The position numbers and the translations under genes were made by a program. A model generated the notes under the pieces. The model did no database searches, was not told the origin of the DNA, and worked only from the letters and a program-made list of their open reading frames with translations. A DNA stretch of 34,616 nucleotides from Bacteriovoracaceae bacterium. GTDB taxonomy: Bacteria > Bdellovibrionota > Bacteriovoracia > Bacteriovoracales > Bacteriovoracaceae. The stretch spans positions 1-34,616 of the forward strand of contig CANFNX010000013.1 in the NCBI GenBank assembly GCA_947448495.1. The letters run 5' to 3'. This document shows, piece by piece, positions 19,501 through 28,532 of the stretch; position 1 is the stretch's first letter; every line of letters begins with the position of its first letter.

Positions 19501-22500
19501 GAAATATTCCCCACATGTTCACACCTCTTCGTGAAGATGAAATTAAACAATTTAGGAGATATGCTTGCCTGACATGGGGATTTTTTGAAAAGTTTATTCA
19601 GAAAGATTTTCATTACCTCGCCCCAGATAATTTCCAAGAAGACCCATCACCGGTTATGGCAACAAGAACATCGCCGACAAATATAGGATTGCAACTCCTT
19701 ACCCATGTCAGTGCAGTCGATCTTGGATTTATAGATCTTAATAGGTTCATTGAAATCTCTGATGGGGCATTGAGCACTTTAAATAAGCTTGAAAGATTTC
19801 AAGGCCATTTTCTTAATTGGTATGACACAAAAACCCTTGAACCGCTTGGCCCGAAATATATCTCGACCGTCGATAGTGGAAATCTAGCAGGTCATCTCAT
19901 TACCTTTGCCGAAGCATGTTTAGAGTTTGGCGAGCAAGGCCCAGACCCACTACGAGAAAAAATGGCACTCCAAGATATGCTGCGAATTTTTCTTGAAAAA
20001 ATTAATCAATTAAATGACACCCAAATCGGACCACGATCTGGATCTCTAAAAAGGCTTATCATTTCCACTGGAAAAGTTTTAAGCAAAGTTGAGTCTCACA
20101 ATTTGAAAATAGTTCAACAAGAGTTCTTAGGCTTAAAAAGGTTTCTTAATGATTTGCCCAAAAAGTCCATTATGCTCGATGAATGGTTTGAGTTGATTGA
20201 ATCACGCCTTCAATCACTCACGATTCAAAACGATATAAATCCAAAAGAGATCAGTCAAAAACTTAATCAATTGGCGGAAGCTGCAACTCGGCTGGCCTCC
20301 GAGATGAATTTTTCTCTCTTATTCGACGAGGACAGAAAAATTTTCGTCATTGGTTATAATCTCACAGAGGGAAAAGCGGATAACTCCTATTATGATCTCC
20401 TTGCATCAGAATCAAGGCTCGCCAGCTATATCGCCATTGCCAAAGGTGATGTATCAAATGAGCATTGGTTTCGCCTTAATCGTGAACTCACCTCGGCAGC
20501 TGGAAGTCGCGCCCTCATCTCTTGGAGTGCGACGATGTTTGAATATCTCATGCCTGTCTTGGTGATGAAGAGATATGAAGGGACGTTACTTGATCAAACT
20601 TATGAGACTATTGTCAAACGCCAGATAGAATACGGTTTCCAAAAGAATGCTCCTTGGGGTGTCTCTGAGGCCGGCAATAATTCTCGAGATATAAATTTTA
20701 ACTATCAGTATGCAGCTTACGGAATTCCCGGGCTTGGTCTCAAAAGAGGCTTAAGAGATGAATTTGTCGTTTCCCCCTACTCAACCATGCTTGCCTCCAT
20801 GATACGGCCACGGGAAAGTTTAAACAATCTTAGGAGACTTGAATCTTTAGGGGCCCTCGGTCAGTATGGATTTTATGAGTCCCTGGATTACACCAAAGAA
20901 AGACTTCCCAAGAATCATTCATTTGTTATCTTGAAATCTTATATGGCCCACCATCAAGGGATGGGATTATTGGCAATCAACAATCTACTGAACCAGAATA
21001 TTCTTCAAGAAAGATTTCATAAAAATTCAAGAGTCGCAGCTATCGAGCTCCTTCTGCAAGAAAGAATCCCAGCAGCGGTAGAAATTTCAAAACCAAGATC
21101 TGAAGAGATACAAAGACAATTCTCTGAACAGTCCAAAATGGAGGACTTAAAAAGAGTAGGATCAGATCCCCTCACGCCAATTCCGGCGACACAAATTCTC
21201 TCGAATGGTCACTCCACACTCATGGTCTCAAGTGCTGGCTCAGGTTTTTTCAAAAATGGCGAGCTGGTGCTTAATCGTTGGAAAGAAGATAGTATTCTTG
21301 ATCAGTCTGGTCATTATTTATATATTAGAGACTTAAAAAGTAAAACCTATTGGTCCAACACCTATCAGCCAACTTTAAAGAAAGCCGATTCATATAAATA
21401 TTCATTTGAAGAGGATAAAATAGAATTTGAAAGGATGGATCATCTTATACAAACATCAACGGAAATCATTCTTTCCCCTGAAGACCAAGTAGAACTCAGA
21501 AAAATTACTCTTACCAATAAGTCCGACTTGCCACGAGAAATAGAATTGACGAGCTATCTGGAAATTGTATTAAATCTTAAAAGAGATGATGATGCCCATC
21601 CCGCTTTTAGCAAACTTTTTATCCAAACCGAGCAGCATCAAGCGTATCCTGCTCTACTGGCAAAAAGACGGCCTCGCTCGGAAAGTGAATCAGAAAAATG
21701 GGCTTTCCACCAAATTATAAGGATGGATGGAATACCCATCACTTGCGAGTATGAAACTGACAGAATGAAATTCATAGGTCGAGGTAAGGATCTCCATCTA
21801 CCTGCTAGCCTCACTTCCAAAGAGAGACTCAGTGAAACAACAGGCCCTGTTTTAGACCCAATCTTTTCAATCCGAACGACCGTTCGAATCCCCCCGAACA
21901 ATAGCATCACACTTCTTTACAGTTCGGGCCTGGCCAAAACTCGTGATGAGATTGAAACACTTATCATGAAATATAACGATCCTGGAATCTTTAACCGCGA
22001 AAGTTCACTCTGTTGGTTAAAATCACAAATTTTTTTGAAACATCTCAATATTCGTCATGATGTTGCCCATCTTTATCAAAGAATTGCTACACACCTCATC
22101 TACCAAATACCTGGATCTAGACCGTCCATCAAAATCCTAGAGCATTTGGACAGAAATCAATCAGCTTTATGGGCCTACGGTATTAGTGGTGATTTGCCAT
22201 TACTCCTTTTGAAACTATCGCATGAAAAAGAAATCCCAACATTGAGGGAAATTCTGCACGCCTATGAATATCTTCGTCTCAAGGGGGTAGAGTTTGACCT
22301 GTTAATTTTGATCGAAAACACACATAGCTATCTCAAGGCCCTCGAAGATGAAATAAACCGTCAAATTCTTTTACTTGGCTGCCATCCCTTTCTAGATAAA
22401 AAAGGGGGAATTTTTATCCGACGAGCAGATCAAATTCAAGAGCAAGACCTGGTTTTGCTTAAGGCGATGGCCAGAATAAACTTGGATGGTCTCAAAGGAT

Positions 22501-25019
22501 CACTGGAGCATGTGCTTCATAAAAATGAGACCGAAAAAATTCACACTCCCCTGCTTACTCCAAACAAATTCCCCCATCCGAGCAAGATCACACATCCGAC
22601 AAAAGAGAAATTACTTTTCTATAACGAATTTGGTGGTTTTCGTTTAGATGGGAAGGCCTATGCCATACACTTACATAAAGGTTGCTGGCCTCCATTGCCA
22701 TGGATTAATGTCATCAGCAATCCAGTCGGTTTTGGATTTACTATTTCTGAGACCGGTCAAGGAACAACCTGGAATATGAACGGGCGAGAAAATCGACTGA
22801 CACCATGGTCAAATGATACTGTTATTGAAACACCAGCAGAGGCGATCTATCTTCGAGATGAAGCTACAGGTGAATACTGGTCACTGACCCCCCTTTCGAT
22901 CGATAGCTCAGCCGAGTGGCGTATCACTCATTATCCAGGTCATACGTCAATGGAGCATACACAAAAAGGTGTTTCACATAAACTCAGTTTTTTTTGTCCA
23001 ATGAACTCACAACTAAAAATTATTAACATCGAAATAGAAAACACTCATCAAGACCAACGAAAACTAAGTCTCACGTTCTATATCGAATGGATTCTAGCAA
23101 ATAGAAAACAACAAAGTTATCAAACCTTATTTCCGAAGATGGATTCTCAACTAGATGCCATAATTGTGACAAATAAATACAATAATGAGTTTGCTCATCT
23201 TATGGGTTATGTTGCCTTTTCAATACCGATCAAAAGCTTTTCCTTTGATCGTCGCGAATTTTTAGGTCGAAATCAAACTTTTCAAAATCCAGATGCTTTG
23301 AAACGAAAATATCTTTCGAGGAAGCAATCCATGAGAAGTGATCCTTGCTCCGTTTTACACTCCGAAATTGAATTGCCACCATTATCAAAAAAAACTATCC
23401 AGATCTTTATTGGAGAGGCGCAGACGTACGAAGAAATTGCGAAAAATCTTTCTCACTTTCGCCATGGGCCCCATATTCAGGAGTCTTTAGAAGCGGTCCA
23501 AGAATACTGGAATGAAATATTAGAAACCTTTCAGGTTGAAACACCTGACCATGCTTTTAATATTTTGTTTAATCAATGGCTTATTTACCAAACACTCAGT
23601 TGTCGGTACTGGGCCAGAACGGCGACTTATCAATCTGGTGGCGCCATTGGGTTCAGGGATCAGCTTCAAGATGTCATGGCACTAGTCTTTTCACGCCCCG
23701 ATTTAACGCGAGAACATCTTATTTTATGTGCCTCTCGACAATTTAAAGAGGGCGATGTTCAACACTGGTGGCACCCCCCCACTGGCCGAGGAGTCAGAAC
23801 TCGCTTTAGTGATGATCTTCTGTGGCTCCCATTTGTATTAAGTTATTATTTAGAAAAAACGATGGATGATTCTATCTTACATGAAAATATCACTTTCATT
23901 GAAGGTCCTGCACTCTTGCCTGATCAGGACGAAACTTATTTCACTCCCACTCTCTCTACCACTTCGGCCTCTCTTTATATTCATGCAAAAATGACCATTG
24001 ATCGAAGCCTAGCAGTTGGAATTCATGGACTGCCTCTTATGGGAAGTGGCGACTGGAACGATGGAATGAATAAGGTTGGTCATAAAGGAAAAGGTGAAAG
24101 TGTTTGGATGGCATGGTTTCTTGCTTCTACCATTAAATCCTTCATTCCGATTTGCGAGCAAATGGGTGATTTTAAGGCGAAAGAAATTTATCAGGGGTAC
24201 CTCGAAGGCTTGAAAGCATCAGTCGAGAATCATGCTTGGGATGGTGAGTGGTATCGGAGAGCTTTTTTTGATGATGGGACACCTATGGGATCTTCACTCA
24301 GTGAGGAATGTAAGATAGATTCTATTGCCCAATCTTGGGCCGTTCTTTCAGGCCTGGCAGATCTTGAACGTGCTTCCAAGTCCATGGGTGCGGTTGAAAA
24401 GTTTTTAGTCGATCGAGATCATCAGATGATTCGACTTTTTACTCCTCCCTTCAATAAAACACTTCAAGATCCTGGCTACATAAAAGGGTATCTCCCAGGA
24501 GTCAGAGAAAATGGCGGACAATACACACATGCCGCAATTTGGGTGGTGATGGCGTTCGCCCAATTGAAAGAAAATCAAAAGGCCTATCAACTCCTTTCCA
24601 TGCTGAATCCGATTAATCACTCTCGAACAAAAAAAGAAGTTGAGATTTATCAAGTTGAGCCCTATGTCATGGCGGCGGATATTTATGGAGTGCCTCCTCA
24701 TGAAGGGCGCGGGGGGTGGAGTTGGTACACAGGATCGGCCAGTTGGATGTATCGTACGATGCTTGAAAGCATCTTGGGTCTACATCAAGTTCGTGGAAAA
24801 ATTCAAATGAACCCCTGTATTCCCAAGGAGTGGGATCAATATAAGCTTACCTATAAAATTAAAAATACAGTCTTTAAGATTGAGGTCAATAATAACCAAT
24901 CCGATAGTAGTCTTCATTTTGATGGGCTCTTAATGCCAGAACTAGAATTTCCAATCTTAAATGATGGAATCACTCACCATATTGTCGTTAAGTTGAAATC
25001 CACGAACCCTGGCCCTTGA
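16560..25019 (+). CDS. Cyclic beta-1,2-glucan synthase-like protein (GT84 / glucoamylase-like / GH94), NdvB/ChvB family, 2819 aa
   Basis: GT region TVDADTRIP, SHDLFEGSF, RNHRWTRGDWQ with TM helices; APWGVSEAGNNSRDINFNYQYAAYGIPGLGLKRGL; NQSALWAYGISGDLPLLLLK; GH94 GSGDWNDGMNKVGHKGKGESVWMAWF. Confidence 0.93.
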   Translation: MLIEEKVDASPDFANFTTGPHHHLEHASLETLNKVAQEISIKVIQDKKKKTSSELSKKHEALFKKIHDYYLLIVNNEDQRYSSGSANWILDNYHVIDEQFRDIRRDLSKDFYDRLPNIISDDEVTLRVFCIADKYLSVMHEKIELKCLKTFIKEIQKSAPLTIGEIWAIVPCLRLALIKHLEPLITRIIETGDQKEAANNLAKKVIELIGIHENSANDILDAIKSGISVSPKKNRTFIVQLTQRLRDQDPEIARSMEWVEKRLKHYHVTATELAQIEHLREATDQLLISHIITSLQLITRIDWNNFFEEVSTIDNLLAQDPKGLYLKMDHQTKDNYRAVVEILSKRSQFSEIEVTKQILEKSHHSQSHVGFYLLGEGRKIIEAEINYRPTVKDQLNRAIKNRPGVFYFGLACTIFLISLISLLKIMNNLPISLWDEIILLLLVLVPLSELSLGLVNYLITVFRSPRKFPQMDYKNGIPEACKTIVVIPCLITDRQTIDELISHLELHYLANQDPNIFFALLADFKDAPTESLAEDSEIIEYTKKKIDHLNLIHLSQEQTLFSLFYRRRKFNSSENKWMGWERKRGKIEEFNQILRGSEKTSYETSPLPINILTSIKYVLTVDADTRIPIHAVRKMIGVISHPLNTPKLNKTQTRVVEGFGIIQPRISISLVSAAQSRFAQIFSGNTGLDPYTTAVSDVYQDLFDEGTFTGKGLYEVDIFEKVMQHRVPENTILSHDLFEGSFTRVALVTSIELIDDYPKDFKTFLKRNHRWTRGDWQLIPWLKRTVPCFGKQSRKNDLPMVARWKLLDNLRRSLLAPSTMGWLILSWTILNKSSTLWTMIIVSCIGLPILLPAIMDLHKKRNIPWREHIKNNLWSLRTRVEQLFLMIVYLPDLAYSNVDAIIRSLYRSFISKKKRLEWVSFSSNQKENLKHGWRQILTMAPLVSIVLALIILKMNPQTLAAAGPFLFIWWLAPYITFVTKRNIPHMFTPLREDEIKQFRRYACLTWGFFEKFIQKDFHYLAPDNFQEDPSPVMATRTSPTNIGLQLLTHVSAVDLGFIDLNRFIEISDGALSTLNKLERFQGHFLNWYDTKTLEPLGPKYISTVDSGNLAGHLITFAEACLEFGEQGPDPLREKMALQDMLRIFLEKINQLNDTQIGPRSGSLKRLIISTGKVLSKVESHNLKIVQQEFLGLKRFLNDLPKKSIMLDEWFELIESRLQSLTIQNDINPKEISQKLNQLAEAATRLASEMNFSLLFDEDRKIFVIGYNLTEGKADNSYYDLLASESRLASYIAIAKGDVSNEHWFRLNRELTSAAGSRALISWSATMFEYLMPVLVMKRYEGTLLDQTYETIVKRQIEYGFQKNAPWGVSEAGNNSRDINFNYQYAAYGIPGLGLKRGLRDEFVVSPYSTMLASMIRPRESLNNLRRLESLGALGQYGFYESLDYTKERLPKNHSFVILKSYMAHHQGMGLLAINNLLNQNILQERFHKNSRVAAIELLLQERIPAAVEISKPRSEEIQRQFSEQSKMEDLKRVGSDPLTPIPATQILSNGHSTLMVSSAGSGFFKNGELVLNRWKEDSILDQSGHYLYIRDLKSKTYWSNTYQPTLKKADSYKYSFEEDKIEFERMDHLIQTSTEIILSPEDQVELRKITLTNKSDLPREIELTSYLEIVLNLKRDDDAHPAFSKLFIQTEQHQAYPALLAKRRPRSESESEKWAFHQIIRMDGIPITCEYETDRMKFIGRGKDLHLPASLTSKERLSETTGPVLDPIFSIRTTVRIPPNNSITLLYSSGLAKTRDEIETLIMKYNDPGIFNRESSLCWLKSQIFLKHLNIRHDVAHLYQRIATHLIYQIPGSRPSIKILEHLDRNQSALWAYGISGDLPLLLLKLSHEKEIPTLREILHAYEYLRLKGVEFDLLILIENTHSYLKALEDEINRQILLLGCHPFLDKKGGIFIRRADQIQEQDLVLLKAMARINLDGLKGSLEHVLHKNETEKIHTPLLTPNKFPHPSKITHPTKEKLLFYNEFGGFRLDGKAYAIHLHKGCWPPLPWINVISNPVGFGFTISETGQGTTWNMNGRENRLTPWSNDTVIETPAEAIYLRDEATGEYWSLTPLSIDSSAEWRITHYPGHTSMEHTQKGVSHKLSFFCPMNSQLKIINIEIENTHQDQRKLSLTFYIEWILANRKQQSYQTLFPKMDSQLDAIIVTNKYNNEFAHLMGYVAFSIPIKSFSFDRREFLGRNQTFQNPDALKRKYLSRKQSMRSDPCSVLHSEIELPPLSKKTIQIFIGEAQTYEEIAKNLSHFRHGPHIQESLEAVQEYWNEILETFQVETPDHAFNILFNQWLIYQTLSCRYWARTATYQSGGAIGFRDQLQDVMALVFSRPDLTREHLILCASRQFKEGDVQHWWHPPTGRGVRTRFSDDLLWLPFVLSYYLEKTMDDSILHENITFIEGPALLPDQDETYFTPTLSTTSASLYIHAKMTIDRSLAVGIHGLPLMGSGDWNDGMNKVGHKGKGESVWMAWFLASTIKSFIPICEQMGDFKAKEIYQGYLEGLKASVENHAWDGEWYRRAFFDDGTPMGSSLSEECKIDSIAQSWAVLSGLADLERASKSMGAVEKFLVDRDHQMIRLFTPPFNKTLQDPGYIKGYLPGVRENGGQYTHAAIWVVMAFAQLKENQKAYQLLSMLNPINHSRTKKEVEIYQVEPYVMAADIYGVPPHEGRGGWSWYTGSASWMYRTMLESILGLHQVRGKIQMNPCIPKEWDQYKLTYKIKNTVFKIEVNNNQSDSSLHFDGLLMPELEFPILNDGITHHIVVKLKSTNPGP

Positions 25020-25071
25020 TGAGTCATGAAAGGAAGAAAGATTTATAAATAGGATAAAAATGGGAGGCTAC

Positions 25072-25821
25072 ATGAAAACGTTTGAGAACAAAGTCGTGAT
25101 TGTAACAGGTGCTGGCTCAGGTATCGGTAAAGCAACGGCTCTCGCCTTTGCCAGGGAAGGCGCTCGGGTCGTGGTGAGTGATCTCAATGAAGAGGCTTCG
25201 AAAGAAACGGTTCGTCTGATTCAGCAAAATCGTGGAGATTGTGTTTTTATCAAGTGTGATGTCTCAAAAGAAAATGAAGTTAAAAATCTTATCGAGATGA
25301 CACTTCAAAAATTTGGTCAGCTCGATTGCGCCTTTAACAACGCTGGAATTGAAGGAGCTCCCTCTTCAACAACAGAGTGCACAGAAGAGAATTGGGACAA
25401 AACAGTGAACATTAATTTGAAAGGTGTTTGGCTATGCATGAAGTATGAACTAAAGGCCATGATCACCGCTGGGCACGGAATGATTGTCAACTGCTCGTCT
25501 ATTGCAGGGCTCATTGGGTTTGAAACAATTCCCGCCTATGTCGCCAGTAAGCATGGTGTCCTCGGTCTCACACAAACTGCTGCTCTCGAATACGCCAAAC
25601 AAAACATAAGAGTGAATGCAGTCTGTCCAGGTGTTATTCATACCCCAATGCTCGATCGATTTACCCAAGGATCAGAAGAGGCCATGGTGGCGCAAGTTCC
25701 CATGGGGCGAGTCGGAAGACCCGAAGAAATTGCCGAGACTGTCCTCTGGCTTTGCTCCGATCATTCATCTTACATCACTGGTCAGAATATTACAGTCGAT
25801 GGAGGCTGGGTCGCTCACTAA
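25072..25821 (+). CDS. SDR family NAD(P)-dependent oxidoreductase
   Basis: [19 protein letters not shown] (Rossmann), NNAG, YVASKHG (YxxxK), [19 protein letters not shown] is close to the ATG at 25060; ATG 25072 (MKTFENK) is more family-like. Confidence 0.93.
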   Translation: MKTFENKVVIVTGAGSGIGKATALAFAREGARVVVSDLNEEASKETVRLIQQNRGDCVFIKCDVSKENEVKNLIEMTLQKFGQLDCAFNNAGIEGAPSSTTECTEENWDKTVNINLKGVWLCMKYELKAMITAGHGMIVNCSSIAGLIGFETIPAYVASKHGVLGLTQTAALEYAKQNIRVNAVCPGVIHTPMLDRFTQGSEEAMVAQVPMGRVGRPEEIAETVLWLCSDHSSYITGQNITVDGGWVAH

Positions 25822-26819
25822 AGTGATTGAATCTTAGAAATTCTCTCATTCATGACTTTGAACCAAAGAGGCGGAATGAGAGATAATAAAATCATCCCCG
25901 GATAGCCGGTAGGCATTTGGGGACTCTCATCATAGTGACGAAGCAACTGATACTTTCGGTTGGCATAAGCATGATGATCTGAATGCCGAGATAATTCAAA
26001 CAAGACTGCCCTGGACAAAAGATGATTCGCATTCCAAGAATGAACAGGACGGACCTTTTCAAATCGACCAGATTCAAGCTCTTTTCTCACGAGACCATAA
26101 TGCTCAATATAGTTTACGGATTCAAGAAGAATCACTCCAATCAAGGCACTCGAAAGGAAGCCCCATAAGGCAAGCTTTCCCCAAATAAAGTAAATTCCAA
26201 ACGCAAACAAGCTCTGGATCAAGATTGCTTTCACCATCTCTTGCGGGTCAATTTTAAAAGCGGACAAAAAACTATCTTTGATTGAGCGAAACCAAAAGCC
26301 ATAAATGGATTCATTCAAGCGTGAAGTTTCTGGATCATGAAAAGTTGAAACATTTTTATGATGACCTTTATTATGCTCGATAAAAAAGTGCCAATATAAT
26401 GAGGTCGTAAGAAGCATGCGTGCTAACGTCTGCTCAAAGGAATTTTTTCTGTGCCCGAGTTCATGAGCGACATTAATGCCTAAGACGCCACAGCCAAGGC
26501 CCATGGCGGAGATTAAACCGACTCTTTCACTGATAGAAATGATAGGGTCCGAGATGATCTGACAGAAATACACCAGCAGTGCGAATTGAATCGGCACCAT
26601 CATCCAAAGGATAGCATCGAAAAAAGAATCGTCTTTGATTAAAGATTCTTCTGCCATCGAGAAATTAGAGTTTAAAGGTGGGAGTAATAACTCAATCAGT
26701 GGTAAAATAAAGAAAGCAAAAAAAACCGCAAAATAGCTAAAAGACCCTTTTAGATAAAAAGACAAATAAATGGCCACAGGAATGGTAAAGGCCAACAAAT
26801 AATAAGACCGTTTCATCAA
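25818..26819 (-). CDS. AlkB-type membrane di-iron hydroxylase (alkane 1-monooxygenase-like)
   Basis: [59 protein letters not shown]: the four AlkB signature His motifs. Confidence 0.9.
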   Translation of the reverse strand: MMKRSYYLLAFTIPVAIYLSFYLKGSFSYFAVFFAFFILPLIELLLPPLNSNFSMAEESLIKDDSFFDAILWMMVPIQFALLVYFCQIISDPIISISERVGLISAMGLGCGVLGINVAHELGHRKNSFEQTLARMLLTTSLYWHFFIEHNKGHHKNVSTFHDPETSRLNESIYGFWFRSIKDSFLSAFKIDPQEMVKAILIQSLFAFGIYFIWGKLALWGFLSSALIGVILLESVNYIEHYGLVRKELESGRFEKVRPVHSWNANHLLSRAVLFELSRHSDHHAYANRKYQLLRHYDESPQMPTGYPGMILLSLIPPLWFKVMNERISKIQSL

Positions 26820-26864
26820 AGTATTATATCATTAAAAAGATCTTTCATCAAAAATGGGATACTT

Positions 26865-27365
26865 ATGAGTCAAGAACAAGCCGTTTGTAAAACCTGCCGT
26901 AAACCAAAAGCCCCCTTTAGCTGTGGTCTCTGTGAAGAGCCTATTTGCAAAGCTTGCACCCAATTTTTAGGAGAAGATCATTTTTCTTTCCTTAGAAAAA
27001 TCCCCAAAGAGCTCACCCATACTTCTTACTGCTATAATTGCTTCGATGATCATGTGGCCAATCCACTTGCCGATTATAATGAGACGATGGAAAAAGCCAA
27101 AGATGTTTATGTCTTCACTAAAGAGCAAAGTAAGCTTACTCGCTTACTCAAGCGAGTAGAACCTCCTTATCTCGTAGATAACTGTGAAGACAGAGATGAG
27201 GCGTTATTAAGATTGTCATTCTGGGCCGTGCAGGACAAATTTAATGCTTTGATTGATGTGGCCTTCAAATCCAAAAAAATTATTGTGGGCTCACATAAGA
27301 AAGCCGTCTGGGAAGCCACGGGAGTTGCGATGAATGTAAATCCCAAAGAGATTAGAGAAGAATAA
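26865..27365 (+). CDS. 8-Cys cross-brace-like zinc-finger protein, unknown function
   Basis: CKTC-x8-CGLC-x4-CKAC-...-CYNC; C-terminal helical region unrecognised. Confidence 0.7.
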   Translation: MSQEQAVCKTCRKPKAPFSCGLCEEPICKACTQFLGEDHFSFLRKIPKELTHTSYCYNCFDDHVANPLADYNETMEKAKDVYVFTKEQSKLTRLLKRVEPPYLVDNCEDRDEALLRLSFWAVQDKFNALIDVAFKSKKIIVGSHKKAVWEATGVAMNVNPKEIREE

Positions 27366-27407
27366 AAAAAGCAAAAAAAAAGCCCTCTTACGAGGGCTTT
27401 TTTTTTC
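27366..27407. terminator. Bidirectional rho-independent terminator
   Basis: AAAAAAAAAGCCCTC-TTAC-GAGGGCTTTTTTTTT between convergent stops. Confidence 0.92.
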
Positions 27408-27698
27408 TTAGTTTAAGTGTTTACCGATAAGACCAGTAAGTTCAAACATCGTAACTTCATTTTTACCGAAAACTTTAGAAAGTTTGTTATCAGCAAGAAT
27501 GTTTCTCTTGTTAGCAGGGTTCTGAAGGTTATTGGCCTTGATATAGTCCCACATAAGTTTTACAGCTTCAGTTCTCGCAACAGGATTGTTACCGATGACG
27601 GCCGCAAGGTCAGCAGACGGAGTCATTGTCTTCATGAATGCTGCGTTTGGTTTACGAGCTGTTTTAGTTTTTGTCGTTGTTGTTTCTGTGTTTTCCAT
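27408..27698 (-). CDS. Stand-alone SWIB/MDM2 domain protein
   Basis: PSADLAAVIGNNPVARTEAVKLMWDYIKANNLQNPANKRNILADNKLSKVFGKNEVTMFELTGLIGKHL; start 27698 with GGAGG upstream; K/T-rich N-terminal tail. Confidence 0.9.
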   Translation of the reverse strand: MENTETTTTKTKTARKPNAAFMKTMTPSADLAAVIGNNPVARTEAVKLMWDYIKANNLQNPANKRNILADNKLSKVFGKNEVTMFELTGLIGKHLN

Positions 27699-27875
27699 GA
27701 TGTCCTCCATGTTTTTCAGAATCAGTGAATGTGTGTCCTTAAAGGATTGCCGATCTGCATTCAAGCCGTCAAACACAAATTCGCACAAGCAAACAAACTT
27801 GATTTAACTTTGTCCTTGCGTCATAGGGTGCGGTAAGGGAAAATAGCCTATTAATCTACTGAAATTAGGATTTTT

Positions 27876-28322
27876 ATGAGCAATTTATTCACCTTCTCTC
27901 TGCTTCTCTTTTTTTCTTTCTCTTGTTCACAAACAGTTTCCCAACGGCCTGGCCAAATAAAAAACAAGATAGAAATCAAGCATGGACTCAATCTCAAAAG
28001 CAAGAAAGCGACAACCAAGGCGCAAAGACTCATGATCATGAAAGAAAAATTAGATCAGGCGTCGATGGAAAGAGGACGAGTCCTCTACACCCAACACTGC
28101 CTCCATTGCCATGGTGAAAAAGGTCAGGGAAATGGGCCAGATGCCACTCACCAATCTCAGAAAGTGGCCAATCTCAGAGAACTCGTCTCAGAAGTTAAAG
28201 ATTTTGATTTTTTTATGAGTATTTCTCAGTGGAAAGGAAATATGCCCGGATGGAAAGACCATTTTAATGAAGCTGAACGGGAAGATCTAGTCACCTACAT
28301 CAAATCCTTCCGGCATCTTTAA
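27876..28322 (+). CDS. Cytochrome c (monoheme) lipoprotein
   Basis: Lipobox-like FSFSCSQ; heme motif CLHCH; distal MPGWKDHFNEAEREDLVTYIKSF typical of class I cytochrome c. Confidence 0.88.
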   Translation: MSNLFTFSLLLFFSFSCSQTVSQRPGQIKNKIEIKHGLNLKSKKATTKAQRLMIMKEKLDQASMERGRVLYTQHCLHCHGEKGQGNGPDATHQSQKVANLRELVSEVKDFDFFMSISQWKGNMPGWKDHFNEAEREDLVTYIKSFRHL

Positions 28323-28361
28323 AAACTCACTGATGAATCTGCTCTAGCTTATACAAAAAAA

Positions 28362-28373
28362 TGATCTCTATCA
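28362..28373. promoter_or_regulatory. Candidate CRP/FNR-family box TGAT-CTCT-ATCA upstream of hemN
   Basis: Perfect TGAT-N4-ATCA core in the cytochrome c/hemN intergenic region. Confidence 0.45.
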
Positions 28374-28433
28374 GGGTTTAATTTAGCACTTTAGGCTTAA
28401 ATAGGTTCAACCACCGTTTAAAGGGGTTCTCCT

Positions 28434-28532
28434 ATGCTAGATCAACTTCATCGACTGTTGCTCAAATTGAGATTTTCTAAACTCACGTCAGCTCCCATGA
28501 CAGATTTTGTCTCCCACAAGCAAAAAACATGA
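28434..28532 (+). CDS. Short leader ORF (32 aa) translationally coupled to hemN
   Basis: AAGGGG then ATG 28434: MLDQLHRLLLKLRFSKLTSAPMTDFVSHKQKT*, with TGA (28530-28532) overlapping the hemN ATG (28529). Confidence 0.45.
   Translation: MLDQLHRLLLKLRFSKLTSAPMTDFVSHKQKT

Noticed and set aside
18863-24701. Several short ORFs inside the glucan synthase gene
   Set aside because: All overlap the intact 2819-aa coding frame and lack recognisable domains.
16491-26854. Exact 14-mer TCTTTCATCAAAAA shared upstream of the glucan synthase (16491) and zinc-finger (26841) genes
   Set aside because: Different distances to the start codons and AT-rich composition; most likely coincidence.
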